Origin: Clostridium cylindrosporum DSM 605
Lineage (GTDB): Bacteria > Bacillota > Clostridia > Clostridiales > Caloramatoraceae
Assembly: GCF_001047375.1 (NCBI RefSeq)
Contig: NZ_LFVU01000028.1
Location: 1 to 64,000 of the forward strand
Reading direction: 5' to 3'
Length of the DNA stretch: 64,000 bases
A model generated the notes under the pieces. It was not told the DNA's origin, searched no databases, and saw nothing but the letters and a program-made list of their open reading frames with translations. Below are positions 18,642-26,869 of the stretch, in pieces. The position numbers were made by a program, and so were the translations under genes. Position 1 is the stretch's first letter, and each line of letters begins with the position of its first letter.

Positions 18642-19379
18642 CTAGATTTTATTTTGCAAAGAAAGTGGTAATTCTAAATTACACTTTTCCATTAATTCTT
18701 TATCCCTAAGCAGGTTATCTACAATTCCATCAGCCACTACTTTACCATTGTTTAGAATAATAACTCTACTACATAAATCCATTATCATATCTAAGTCATG
18801 AGTAGCTATTATATTAGTTTGTGGTAATTCTTTTAATGTATTTATAAGTATTCTCCTTGACTTTGGATCTAACGCTGCAGTTGGCTCATCCATAAGTAAT
18901 ATCCTAGGATTCATAACAAGAATTCCAGCTATAGCTACCATTCGCTTTTGTCCACCAGACAATTTGTATATGGATTTATCAGTTAAGTGTTCAATGTTCA
19001 TTTGCTTTATTATATCTTCTACCTTTTCTTTTACAATGTATTCTTCTAATCCTCCACTTCTAAGTCCGAAAGCTATATCTTCATACACAGTATTCATGAA
19101 TAGTTGATTATCTGAGTCTTGGAATATAAAACCTATCTTCTTCCTTATATCCCTTAATGTTTTTTTTGTAAATTCTATATTATCTATGAATATCTTTCCT
19201 TCTGTTGCAGTAAATAAGCCAGTTAGAAGTTGTAGAATTGTAGATTTACCAGCACCATTTACTCCAATAATTCCAATTTTTTCTCCCACATTAACAGAAA
19301 ATGATATCTCATCTATAGCTTTAAAGTCATCTGGATATTTATATGTAACTTTATCTACACAAATATGTGAATTACCTAT
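18642..19379 (-). CDS. cbiO: Cobalt/nickel ECF transporter ATPase, with a non-standard start codon
   Basis: ABC ATPase: GVNGAGKST (Walker A), Q-loop FIFQDSDNQLF, KLSGGQKRMVAIAG signature, ILLMDEPTAALD (Walker B), THDLDM. The first ATG/GTG/TTG in frame is the GTG at 19289, which would remove the first ~30 residues including the A-loop. The reading frame is open further upstream and encodes the expected beginning (HICVDKVTYKYPDDFKAIDE). A strong RBS (AGAGGGGAG at 19386-19394) sits just after the cbiQ stop, and the codons at the right distance are ATA (19379) or ATC (19382). So either a rare ATA/ATC start is used or the ATG has been lost. With the broken cbiQ upstream, loss is plausible. Confidence 0.75.
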   Translation of the reverse strand: MGNSHICVDKVTYKYPDDFKAIDEISFSVNVGEKIGIIGVNGAGKSTILQLLTGLFTATEGKIFIDNIEFTKKTLRDIRKKIGFIFQDSDNQLFMNTVYEDIAFGLRSGGLEEYIVKEKVEDIIKQMNIEHLTDKSIYKLSGGQKRMVAIAGILVMNPRILLMDEPTAALDPKSRRILINTLKELPQTNIIATHDLDMIMDLCSRVIILNNGKVVADGIVDNLLRDKELMEKCNLELPLSLQNKI

Positions 19380-19394
19380 GATACTCTCCCCTCT

Positions 19395-20132
19395 CTAGAA
19401 ATGAATTGTACAAGAAAAAATACCTATAAATATACCTAAGTACATATAATCTGCAACTTTTAATTTTTCTTCTGTATTAGTGTAATATTCACCTTCAAAA
19501 CCTCTAAGCTTCATAGCCTTATATATATCTTCTGCTCTTGCTATACTTCTTAAAAGCATATGAGCCATTATCTGTCCAAAGTTTTTAATATCCATTGATT
19601 TTTTATCTAATGTTCTAAGTTCGTATGCACATTTTATCTTATACGCCTCTTCCATCATTAATACTATGTACCTATAAAGCATAGATATTTGAATCACAAG
19701 TATCTTTGGCACTTTTAATCTTCTCAGTGTTCTTGTGATGTTATTCATACCTGTAGTTGTTATAAAAAGTAATGTTATAACAACTGAAAATACACACTTG
19801 AAAAATAATAGTAATGATAAAATCATTTGATTATATGAGAAATCTATAATCAAATTTACCCCTATAACCCCTATTATTACTGGCAATATCAGAATTAATC
19901 TTCCAAATATTAATTTTACAGGGATTTTTCCTATAATAAATAATATTATTGGACATGCCATTATTACAGCCATGTCCAATAATACAAAATCTTTTAATTA
20001 CAGAACCTTTATTATATACAAAAATGTAGTTATGAGCTTAATTATTGGATTTATTCTATGTATTACACTTTCCTGTGTACCTAAATCATCTATAAGTCTG
20101 ATTTTATAAAGCTTATTATTTATATCCACCAT
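19395..20132 (-). pseudogene. cbiQ: ECF transporter T component with in-frame stop
   Basis: The ATG at 20132 begins a CbiQ N-terminus (MVDINNKLYKIRLIDDLG... HRINPIIKLITTFLY) right after the cbiM stop. At 19998-20000 the frame meets TAA (codon 45), and the same frame then continues with the rest of CbiQ: hydrophobic segments, LRRLKVPKIL, the coupling motif AYELRTLDKKS and AMKLRGFEGE. One base change (e.g. TCA to TAA) explains the stop. CbiQ couples the S component to the ATPase, so a truncated protein would inactivate the transporter unless the stop is read through or translation restarts at TTG 19979 / ATG 19973. Confidence 0.85.
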
Positions 20133-20133
20133 A

Positions 20134-21150
20134 TCATTCAATCCTTATTTTCAACTTCTTTCGTCTTTCAACTAAGCTTCCTATACCTAAGAATACTCCT
20201 ATGGTTAATGTAACTCCAGTTATACCAGATACTGAAGTACCTAGTTTTTCTAAAATTTCAGAGGGTTTATCTATTTTGAAATTGTAATCCATTAATATTG
20301 CTGTTTTTTCTTGAATATTTGAAATTACATCATATACTTCTCCTTTTGTTTCTAATTCTTCAATTCCTGAAGTCTTTAACATAGACCATTCAAGCCCATC
20401 TGGATTTGATGATGCAGCCCATGAAAGGAATCCCCCAAGTACTAAAGATGATACTAACAATACATTTACAACTTTTTTATTAGAAATTTTTATCTTCTCC
20501 TTTTCACCAACCCTTTCTAAAAGGTCTGGTCTCTTTTGCCAAAGAAAATCTAATATCACAGCAGTAATTATCCCTTCACCAATTCCTATTACTAAATGAA
20601 TTGGTTGCATAAAGCTTACAAAAGTTGAAAATGGTAACTCTGTTATACCTGATGATAAAGTTTGTAAAACTACCCCAAGTGAACCAAGTTGCAATGCTAC
20701 AGTTGCTGCGAGTACAGATCCTGTAAATATTCTCTTTTTAGAATATCCTTTACTTACAACCTTACTATATATTAGCTTGTAGCCTATTATACAAGAAAAG
20801 AATCCCATATTTATAATGTTACAACCTAAGGCTAAAAGCCCCCCGTCTCCAAAGAGTAAAGCTTGAATTACTAGTATTGATGTCATTGTCAAAAATGCTG
20901 CATAGGGACCTAATATAGCTGATAATAATATTCCACCTGCAATATGTCCACTTGAGCCTGTCCCAGGTATTGTAATATTAATCATTTGTGCAGCAAATAC
21001 AAATGCACCCATAACCCCCATAAGAGGAATTTTTTCTTCAATATTCTCATCATATTTTAATTTTTTTACTGAATAAGTAGTAACTCCAGCTGTAGCAATC
21101 ATCATTCCCACACCTACAGCTGGTGATACTAAAGCATCTCCCATATGCAT
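20134..21150 (-). CDS. cbiM: Cobalt/nickel ECF transporter substrate-binding component, CbiM-CbiN fusion
   Basis: 338 aa from the ATG at 21150 (GGAGG 8 nt upstream). This start gives the N-terminal MHMGDAL needed for metal binding through the first residues (Met-His at the N-terminus is a CbiM/NikM ligand set); the in-frame TTG at 21165 overlaps the RBS and would bury that end. Residues 1-~215 are the CbiM membrane domain (GSSGHIAGGILLS, LFGDGGLLALGCN); residues ~225-338 match CbiN (NPDGLEWSM). Takes up Co2+ or Ni2+. cbiQ and cbiO follow directly but look damaged. No cobalamin or NiCo riboswitch was recognised upstream. Confidence 0.9.
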   Translation of the reverse strand: MHMGDALVSPAVGVGMMIATAGVTTYSVKKLKYDENIEEKIPLMGVMGAFVFAAQMINITIPGTGSSGHIAGGILLSAILGPYAAFLTMTSILVIQALLFGDGGLLALGCNIINMGFFSCIIGYKLIYSKVVSKGYSKKRIFTGSVLAATVALQLGSLGVVLQTLSSGITELPFSTFVSFMQPIHLVIGIGEGIITAVILDFLWQKRPDLLERVGEKEKIKISNKKVVNVLLVSSLVLGGFLSWAASSNPDGLEWSMLKTSGIEELETKGEVYDVISNIQEKTAILMDYNFKIDKPSEILEKLGTSVSGITGVTLTIGVFLGIGSLVERRKKLKIRIE

Positions 21151-21230
21151 TCTTTTATCCTCCAAATAAAATACTTTGTTTTTCTATTCTTTACAAATAA
21201 CAGATATTTCATCTTGTATCTTCATTCTAA

Positions 21231-21470
21231 TTAAAGTTCTAATGCTGTAAATGGTTCATCGATGAATATAACTTCGGAATCAACTACTAAATCTATAACA
21301 ATTGCAGCTCTTTGCTACATACCTTTTGAAAGTTTATATGTATGACTTTTTAAACTTACTAAGACCTACAGTATCAATATATTTATATTCAATATCATTT
21401 ATTCCTTTCTTGCTAAGCTTTTTACTTTCTGATAATAATGGAAGATATTCTGAAGAATTGCTAGCTGAAA
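21231..21470 (-). pseudogene. ABC transporter ATPase remnant
   Basis: Minus-strand translation shows pieces of an ABC ATPase in two frames: YIDTVGLSKFKKSY, then after a frameshift near 21340 YKLSKGM-stop-QRAAIVIDL (an LSKGMxQR signature with TAG in place of a codon) and VIFIDEPFTALE (Walker B). The 5' half with Walker A is missing. A decayed gene next to the ECF operon; the LSKGMQQR form suggests the ABC-2/antibiotic exporter class rather than CbiO. Confidence 0.75.
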
Positions 21471-21504
21471 AGCTAAAAACTTTATAAAGAGTTTATAAAC
21501 GTAA

Positions 21505-21533
21505 AATAACCTTACCAAAATGGTGAGGTTATT
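21505..21533. terminator. Hairpin similar to the 17.7 kb terminator
   Basis: AATAACCTtACC-aaaa-TGGTGAGGTTATT. It is followed at 21537-21548 by TGGTGGAGGTGA, an 11/12 match to the ssrA 3' end (see findings). Confidence 0.6.
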
Positions 21534-21755
21534 AATTGGTGGAGGTGAAATACAGTGGGTAAAATCTACTATTAGATATAACTAGAAACCTTTGTGTTTT
21601 TAGTTCTCTATCTTCTAAATCAAAATCAACATTTTAATTTATTAAAATGGGACTTTTAAAAATGCTTCACCTATTATATTTGTGCTACTTTAATTCGCAC
21701 TAGGTCTACCATTGAAGGTAACTTCTTTCACTAGCTATGACTTAAATCATTATTT

Positions 21756-22340
21756 TTATAACATTTGATAAAACAATCCATCCTCTGTACAATAAAAATA
21801 AAGTTTTCCATGTTTTTGTTTATTAAATGTAAATTCTAAATTCCATTCAGGATATTGTTTTGAAATAATAACCGTATCCCCTCTAACATAAGCTATAAAA
21901 GAAATGTAATGTTCTTTTTTCATATCATGCTTTGATGTTACAAACAATTCCTCTTCTATAGGCTTTATATCAAGCATATGTTGATCATTAAACTTTTCTG
22001 GAATTAGAGGCTCTAACTTCTTACCACAACAAGAAACACTTGCCTCTCCTGTAGCTGTCATTAAATTATTGCATTTAGGACATACATAAAATTTTATTTT
22101 TTTCATATTTCCTCCTACCAAATCATTTGTATTTATTTCTCCTGATAATATTCTCTCTATACTTACTTCTAATATTTCTGATAACTCTAGAAGTAAAGAA
22201 ACATCTGGACACCCTTGACCTCGCTCCCATTTACTTATTGTTTTATCACTTATATTCATTTCATCAGCTACTTGCTTTTGAGTTAAATTTTTTGCTTTTC
22301 TTAATTTATATATTAATTCACCAATTTTCTTACAGTCCAT
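21756..22340 (-). CDS. XRE-family regulator fused to a desulfoferrodoxin-like domain
   Basis: 194 aa. Residues 5-60: HTH_3 DNA-binding domain (LRKAKNLTQKQVADEMNIS, KTISKWERGQGCPD). Residues ~82-112: a rubredoxin/desulforedoxin-like cysteine set (YVCPKCNNLM...VSCCGKKLEPL). Residues ~135-194: superoxide-reductase-like fold with HDMKKEHYISFIAYV, which parallels the EEHYIEWIE region of neelaredoxin/desulfoferrodoxin. The usual iron ligands are only partly kept (final Cys-x-x-His missing), so it is more likely an iron/redox-sensing module than an enzyme. RBS GAGGTG. A MerR-type operator lies in its promoter region (22386-22407). Confidence 0.82.
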   Translation of the reverse strand: MDCKKIGELIYKLRKAKNLTQKQVADEMNISDKTISKWERGQGCPDVSLLLELSEILEVSIERILSGEINTNDLVGGNMKKIKFYVCPKCNNLMTATGEASVSCCGKKLEPLIPEKFNDQHMLDIKPIEEELFVTSKHDMKKEHYISFIAYVRGDTVIISKQYPEWNLEFTFNKQKHGKLYFYCTEDGLFYQML

Positions 22341-22385
22341 GTAGTGTCACCTCTTATTTTTAATTTAAACTATGTATATCTTTTA

Positions 22386-22407
22386 TTCAATAAACGTATC
22401 GTAGAGT
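22386..22407 (-). promoter_or_regulatory. MerR/TipA-type operator, copy 1
   Basis: Minus strand ACTCTACGATACGTTTATTGAA, about 50 nt upstream of the XRE gene start. A GC-rich dyad inside very AT-rich DNA and nearly identical to copy 2. Confidence 0.5.
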
Positions 22408-22544
22408 TTTCTTATTTTTTTTTACCTTTTGATTATAAAAACAAAAGAATTCTAGCTATAAAATAATTAGAATCCTTTTACCCGTTTAATATAATTTTCT
22501 AATAAAATTAAAGTCAATATTAATAAAGCTATACACTAAACCCT

Positions 22545-23063
22545 TTATAAAGTATTTTTCTCCTTTTCATATCTTATAACAGTTCCATTTTCTAATTCTT
22601 TATCAGTTGGAGGCTTAAACAAGCCTTCTACATAGTCAAACATTTCCTCTGTAACTTCAAAAGAGAAAGTTTCTCCTTTTTCTTTATTTCTTTTTCTTAA
22701 TCTCCTTTTTCTTTCATCTACAGGAATATCTAAAAAATGAAGTGACACCTCTATACCTAATGACTTAGCCCAATTCCGATAAAACTCTCTTGATTCAAAG
22801 TCTCCAAATGTAAAGTCAAATATTACATCAATTCCACTATTTAATAATCCTTGTGCAACTTCTTTTATTTGGTTCTTACATCTTTCACATCTTTCTAATA
22901 GCCACTTCATATCATGAACTTTGCTATTATAATCGTCACCATATAAAGTTTGCATCCATTGATCAATTGAAAAACTTATTGCATTTTTTTCTGTTGCTAG
23001 CTTTTTAGTGTATGTACTTTTCCCTGCTGCAGTATTTCCACAAATCAAATATAGTTTACTCAT
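22545..23063 (-). CDS. P-loop kinase-like ATPase (AAA_33 type)
   Basis: 172 aa. GNTAAGKST Walker A at residues 9-17, then SFSIDQWMQTLYGDDY, and DVIFDFTFGDFESREFYRNWA, FLDIPVDERKRRLRKRNKEKG, the lid-type arginines of small-molecule/antibiotic phosphotransferase-like kinases. Substrate unknown; relatives include zeta-toxin-like, chloramphenicol and nucleoside-type kinases. RBS AAGGAGGAAGT. Its promoter region contains the second copy of the MerR-type operator, so it is probably co-regulated with the XRE gene. Confidence 0.8.
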   Translation of the reverse strand: MSKLYLICGNTAAGKSTYTKKLATEKNAISFSIDQWMQTLYGDDYNSKVHDMKWLLERCERCKNQIKEVAQGLLNSGIDVIFDFTFGDFESREFYRNWAKSLGIEVSLHFLDIPVDERKRRLRKRNKEKGETFSFEVTEEMFDYVEGLFKPPTDKELENGTVIRYEKEKNTL

Positions 23064-23218
23064 ACTTCCTCCTTTATTACATCCTATTAATTTTTATTAT
23101 TTCGGTTATATTTATATTATTTCTTATAAGATGAATACACATGAAATTTAATTTAACTCCTTTATTAAAACCCATACTCTTATTTCCATATCTATTATAA
23201 GCTTTGATAAATTCACTT

Positions 23219-23240
23219 TTCAATAAACGTTACGTAGAGT
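23219..23240 (-). promoter_or_regulatory. MerR/TipA-type operator, copy 2
   Basis: Minus strand ACTCTACGTAACGTTTATTGAA directly overlapping a TTGACT -35-like hexamer, about 155 nt upstream of the P-loop kinase gene. Differs from copy 1 at two central bases. Confidence 0.5.
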
Positions 23241-23260
23241 CAAGTAAATCTAATAATAGA

Positions 23261-23296
23261 AAAAGACACATTGAAATTTACTTCAATGTGTCTTTT
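23261..23296 (-). terminator. Terminator after the radical SAM gene
   Basis: AAAAGACACATTGAA-loop-TTCAATGTGTCTTTT, followed by CTATT on the minus strand. It is nearly identical (32/36) to a palindromic stretch inside the serine recombinase remnant at 36847-36882. Confidence 0.75.
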
Positions 23297-23359
23297 AAAA
23301 AATAATTCCTTCGCTACTTCCTAATATCTACATTCTACTACATATTAAAGACAAATCCT

Positions 23360-24484
23360 CTAAAACATCATCTCCCCTGGTTTATAACCATCAGGCAATT
23401 CTTCTTCACATAAGAATTTGAAATTATCGTCACGTAGTATAGGTAAAAATACTTCATATGGAATCCTAGCAAACTCACAGGCATAATTACTAACTCCGAA
23501 CCCCTTACCCTCTTTGCTACTTAAATTTAAACCTCTAGCAAATTTTGTATGGTTTGAGCAATCATGAATTACTAAATCCCATTTTTCTTCATCGGCTATT
23601 TTCATAAATTTTAGAGTTAACTCCCTACTCCAAGTTGGAGATATATAGCCATGTCTAGAAATATACATATTTTCTCCATAATAATTGTTTATGTTATTCT
23701 CATTTAAATGTAATTCTGCACAATTGATAAAATCTAGCCCTGTCTCTAAGATTGCTTGCTTTTTCTTTAAAAAAGCTTCGAAAAACTCAGGAGTCATCGG
23801 AGTTTCGATACCTACATTTTTAATATATTTTTTCGCTATTCTAATATTTTCAATAACTTTGTCTGAACATTTAGAAGCCCCTAGGTTGAAACGTATCTCG
23901 TTAAGACCAGCTTCACCTAATGCTTTTAGTGTCTCTTCAGTCGCTAAAATGCCATTTGTATATAGATGTTGATGAATTTGAGCATCACTAAATTTCTTTA
24001 TTACAGAATAGTACTTTTCAATTTCCATAAATGGCTCTAAATAAACGTAGGCAATGCCAGTAGGTTTCTGGTAGGTGGAAAGAAGTAAATCAATATCCTT
24101 CTCATAAAATTTTGTGCCTCCAATTTCCCACATACCTTCTCCAATTGGTGGAACATCTTCTAGTTGTCCATAATTGTAACAAAAATTACACTCTATGTTA
24201 CATTTGTTCGTTTTCCTAATTGCACTTAAACCAGTACCTAACAGACAAGAACAACATCCCTTTGGGAATTTACTCTCATTTCCCACAAAATAAGTTCTAT
24301 TCTTCAAAGTTTTGAAACCTTTTATTTCCGATATTAACATATCATTTCTATGATCGATAGCTGCCTCAATTTGTGCAAAGGTAGAGTAAATGATTTCTTG
24401 TTGTTTTGTCATCAGTTCCTCTTCCTCAGGCAACATTGAAAAAAATTCAAACCATATCAATGCATCTTTCTTTGAAATCTTCAT
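23360..24484 (-). CDS. Radical SAM protein of unknown function
   Basis: 374 aa. CNIECNFCYNYGQ carries the CxxxCxxC cluster motif at about residues 97-104, preceded by a cysteine patch GCCSCLLGTGL that may hold another metal or cluster. YVYLEPFMEIEKYYSVI and LYTNGILATEETLKALGEAGLNEIRFNLG are typical of the second half of a radical SAM barrel. Conserved in clostridia as stand-alone genes; reaction unknown. RBS GGAGGATATATT before ATG. The terminator lies downstream at 23261-23296. Confidence 0.82.
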   Translation of the reverse strand: MKISKKDALIWFEFFSMLPEEEELMTKQQEIIYSTFAQIEAAIDHRNDMLISEIKGFKTLKNRTYFVGNESKFPKGCCSCLLGTGLSAIRKTNKCNIECNFCYNYGQLEDVPPIGEGMWEIGGTKFYEKDIDLLLSTYQKPTGIAYVYLEPFMEIEKYYSVIKKFSDAQIHQHLYTNGILATEETLKALGEAGLNEIRFNLGASKCSDKVIENIRIAKKYIKNVGIETPMTPEFFEAFLKKKQAILETGLDFINCAELHLNENNINNYYGENMYISRHGYISPTWSRELTLKFMKIADEEKWDLVIHDCSNHTKFARGLNLSSKEGKGFGVSNYACEFARIPYEVFLPILRDDNFKFLCEEELPDGYKPGEMMF

Positions 24485-24678
24485 AATATATCCTCCATTA
24501 ATTAATTCTCTTGAAGACTCAATTCAAGTCTTCTTACTGTGCTTTTTAATAAGATTACTGTCTTCACATCTATTGTATAAAAAAACATAGATCATAAAAG
24601 TTCAATTAATTATAACACTTTAATATTGCAAAAGCTAAAAATATAAACCTATATTGATAGGCCTATAAAAAATTCAAC

Positions 24679-24694
24679 ACATTAGTAAAAACCC
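24679..24694 (+). repeat. 16-nt direct repeat, left copy
   Basis: ACATTAGTAAAAACCC, identical to 29426-29441. The two copies bracket the Tet(M)-like/NYN gene with its IStron. Confidence 0.6.
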
Positions 24695-24716
24695 ACGATA
24701 TTTTTGCCGTGGGTTT
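24686..24716 (-). terminator. Terminator of the Tet(M)-like/NYN gene
   Basis: AAACCCACGG-loop-CGTGGGTTTTTAC hairpin with T5 on the minus strand, just after the stop at 24726. It resembles the hairpin at 33206-33237. Confidence 0.85.
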
Positions 24717-24725
24717 CAATTAGCC

Positions 24726-25029
24726 TTATTCTGTAAACAAGTTTTCCATTTGCTTTTTCGATTCCTGAGATAATGCATCGCTAAGATAATTCCGGCTTAC
24801 TCCCTGAATTTTTTCTTGCTCCTCCCTAATCTTCTTATTTGTATTCTCCACCTCGGCCTTCAGTTCTCTGGCGGACATCAACAAACACCCTTCGCCCCTG
24901 ACGATTACTTGCTGCAAGCCGTCTGAGGTTGCAACCACTATATTGTATTTTTTGCTATTGTCATGAGCGAATTTTTCAATATATTGGTCAGCTGTCTGGG
25001 CCGTTGCCAAAAATCTATAAAAATCTATA
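24726..25029 (-). CDS. 3' exon of the Tet(M)-like GTPase: C-terminal part of the NYN (YacP-like) domain
   Basis: In frame this encodes IDFYRFLATAQTADQYIEK then VVATSDGLQQVIVRGEG and LMSARELKAEVE, which is the second half of a YacP/DUF901 NYN domain (AQTADQYIEK and ATSDGLQQ are conserved). The first half lies at the 3' end of the upstream exon (EYLLVDGYNIIFAWPE ... VVFDAYRVEGHREE) on the other side of the IStron. A TTG at 25010 could start a separate polypeptide but has no RBS. I read it as the downstream exon of one gene joined by intron splicing. Confidence 0.8.
25003..25027 (+). repeat. Terminal inverted repeat of a short palindromic element, one arm
   Basis: 25 nt beginning GTTGCC and ending AAAAATCTA, matching the reverse complement of 26895-26919 at 22 of 25 positions. 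It flanks the IStron on the 3' exon side. Confidence 0.6.
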
Positions 25030-25164
25030 AATTCTGTTTAATTCCCTATTCAACCTACCCTATTTCAAATATCCGAAAATATTCTACTTTAGTTTGATGT
25101 AATAGTCCAAGGGCGTAAATTCCGATACAACGAATCGTACATATCAGTAATATCTTTTTTGTGA
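25030..25164 (-). ncRNA. IStron 3' end, putative omega-RNA scaffold
   Basis: Region from the tnpB stop to the right end, with a small hairpin CGAT-tcgttgt-ATCG and GC-richer segments unlike flanking DNA. In tnpB elements this segment is the guide RNA scaffold, with the guide taken from the flanking host sequence (here the 3' exon). Assigned by position, not by a recognised consensus. Confidence 0.45.
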
Positions 25165-26298
25165 TTAACTTACTAATTTATACTTAGATAGATTAATAGC
25201 AGCATTTAAGTCTCTGTCTATATTTAATCCGCAGTCTATGCAGCTATAAGTTCTGTCTGAAAGCTTTAAATCTTTTTTAGTGGCTCCACATGAACTACAT
25301 GTTTTAGATGATGCATACCATTTATCAGCTTGAATAAACTCTATACCGTTAAATTTACACTTATATTTCATTTGACGTATAAATTCATATAGGCATTGAT
25401 TTGCAATAGCTTTTGATAAATGTTTGTTTTTCATCATACCTTTAATATTTAAATCTTCCATAACAACCCTGTAAGGTTTTAACTTAACTATCTTATTCGT
25501 TGTTTGATGAATATGATTGTTTCTAATGTTTGTTAGCCTTCTATATATTAACTTTATTTCTTTTTCAAGTTTAATAATGTTATTAGTCTTAATAAAATTA
25601 GAACCGTTTTTATTCATTTCATACTTTCTCGAAACTTGTCTTTGTAATCTTTTAAGTCTTTTATTCAATCTTCTAACTTCATATGATTTATTAATGTTTT
25701 TAATTGGTTTATCTAAACAGCTAACGAAAGCTAAGTTTTTAATTCCTAAATCTATTCCTATTGATAAATCCTCATTTAACTCGATTTGGTTTTCACCTTG
25801 TTCAAAGCCTAATGTTAGGTACCAGTACTTACCATCAAAATGACACCTAGGGTTATTATATTTAGATAAACTAGGTATCTTATAATTAGTTTTATAATTT
25901 ACCTTACCTATTTTCTCTAAATTCACCTTATTATCTTCAAATTTAATAGCATCATATCTAACATAAAAGCTTTTTCTGGATTTTTTCTTAGATTTAAATT
26001 TAGGATAGTTAGATTCCTTTTTAAAGAATTTCTTAAAAGCATCATCTAAGTCACCAAATGCTTGTGCAGTAACCTGAGCGCTTACTTCATAAAGCCATTT
26101 ATATTCTGGTTGCTTTTTAACTGTATTATTAAATTCTTTCTTAATTGTAGACTTAGATGGTTTTGAACCTTGATTATATAATTCACTCCACTTGTTAAGT
26201 CCCCAGTTATATGCGAATCTAGCTATACCAACAGATTTAAACATTAATTCTTCTTGCTCTTTTGTTGGTAGTAATCTAATTTTTATGGCCTTTATCAT
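25165..26298 (-). CDS. tnpB: TnpB RNA-guided nuclease of the IStron
   Basis: 377 aa from the ATG at 26298, placed after AAGGAGGTGAGATA; an upstream in-frame start at 26316 overlaps the RBS. OrfB_IS605 fold: N-terminal IKIRLLPTKEQEELM, FAYNWGLNKW; RuvC-like catalytic residues all present, D183 (SIGIDLGIKNLAF), E281 (VVMEDLNIKGM), D362 (NIDRDLNAAINL); zinc finger C334-x2-C337...C353-x2-C356 (CSSCGATKKD...CIDCG). Nothing is truncated, so the nuclease should be active. TnpB cuts the donor site after excision and preserves the element. Confidence 0.93.
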   Translation of the reverse strand: MIKAIKIRLLPTKEQEELMFKSVGIARFAYNWGLNKWSELYNQGSKPSKSTIKKEFNNTVKKQPEYKWLYEVSAQVTAQAFGDLDDAFKKFFKKESNYPKFKSKKKSRKSFYVRYDAIKFEDNKVNLEKIGKVNYKTNYKIPSLSKYNNPRCHFDGKYWYLTLGFEQGENQIELNEDLSIGIDLGIKNLAFVSCLDKPIKNINKSYEVRRLNKRLKRLQRQVSRKYEMNKNGSNFIKTNNIIKLEKEIKLIYRRLTNIRNNHIHQTTNKIVKLKPYRVVMEDLNIKGMMKNKHLSKAIANQCLYEFIRQMKYKCKFNGIEFIQADKWYASSKTCSSCGATKKDLKLSDRTYSCIDCGLNIDRDLNAAINLSKYKLVS

Positions 26299-26469
26299 TA
26301 TCTCACCTCCTTGCATACTTATTGTACCAAATAGTTATCACATTATTGACAACCAATTTTTGTAATAAATACTTTGAGGTGATAAAATTATCTCTAATAT
26401 TAGATTACTTATAAAATACAAAGACATTTTTTAAACAAGTTATTTATATATATTTATAGATTTTTGACT

Positions 26470-26869
26470 TTATTCAATAGTATTCGTCATATACTACCAG
26501 TTCTCCTATGAACTTCTTATGCTTTCACATAAGCGTAGACTATATCATTACCTATTTCTAGGTATCCCCCACTTCCACTATCATTATTGACTTATAGTGT
26601 ACTTCCCTTCGGAATAGTCGTTGAAGTTTATTCATATCCATTGGACTTAGAATCTTACCTGCTGATTGCCTATTATTTAAAGCACTTAGGATTTAACCTT
26701 ATGCTATCTTAGTACTTTTTTCTGCTTTCGCAACATTCAAGCTTATCTTTTCAGATTACTTTGTAGTGTACTAAGCTTTAAGGGTTTCCAGCAATTCAAG
26801 GGATTTTGGATGGCCATTGCCACCACTCCATGCTCTTTATGAACATGGGAGGCTGTTGACAATTTTAAT
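26470..26869 (-). ncRNA. Group I intron ribozyme of the IStron
   Basis: Core elements in order on the minus strand: P (AATTGCTGGAAACCC, 26782-26796), Q (AATCAGCAGGTAAG, 26654-26667), R (TTCAACGACTATT, about 26613-26625) and S (AATGATATAGTCTACG, 26534-26549). R and S pair through GACTAT/ATAGTC as P7 does. A P2-type hairpin (CCTCCCATG...CATGGaGTGG) lies near the 5' end and a P9-like hairpin (GTAGTAT...ATACTAT) near the 3' end. Splicing anywhere equivalent to collapsing the 17-nt repeat restores the host reading frame. Confidence 0.88.

Larger units (their letters stand above)
25030..26869 (-). mobile_element. IStron: group I intron fused to an IS605-type tnpB element
   Basis: About 1.84 kb between the two copies of a 17-nt direct repeat (TATAGATTTTTATAGAT on the minus strand, 26870-26886 and 25013-25029). 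Reading along the minus strand: a group I ribozyme core (to about 26470), a short AT-rich gap, tnpB with a strong RBS, then about 130 nt of 3' end with hairpins. This is the layout of CdISt1 of Clostridioides difficile and related clostridial IStrons, which insert by IS605-type transposition and remove themselves from the host mRNA by splicing. There is no tnpA here, so it would need one in trans. The exact ends within the repeat are not fixed by sequence alone. Confidence 0.85.

Noticed and set aside
21152-21750. Cobalamin or NiCo riboswitch upstream of cbiM
   Set aside because: No B12-box or NiCo core; the region holds an ABC ATPase relic instead.
24726-25010. Stand-alone 94-aa protein starting at TTG
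   Set aside because: No RBS, and the sequence is the second half of a NYN domain whose first half ends the upstream exon.
26299-26470. Missing tnpA remnant inside the IStron
   Set aside because: The stretch between ribozyme and tnpB is AT-rich with no HUH-transposase motif or open frame.
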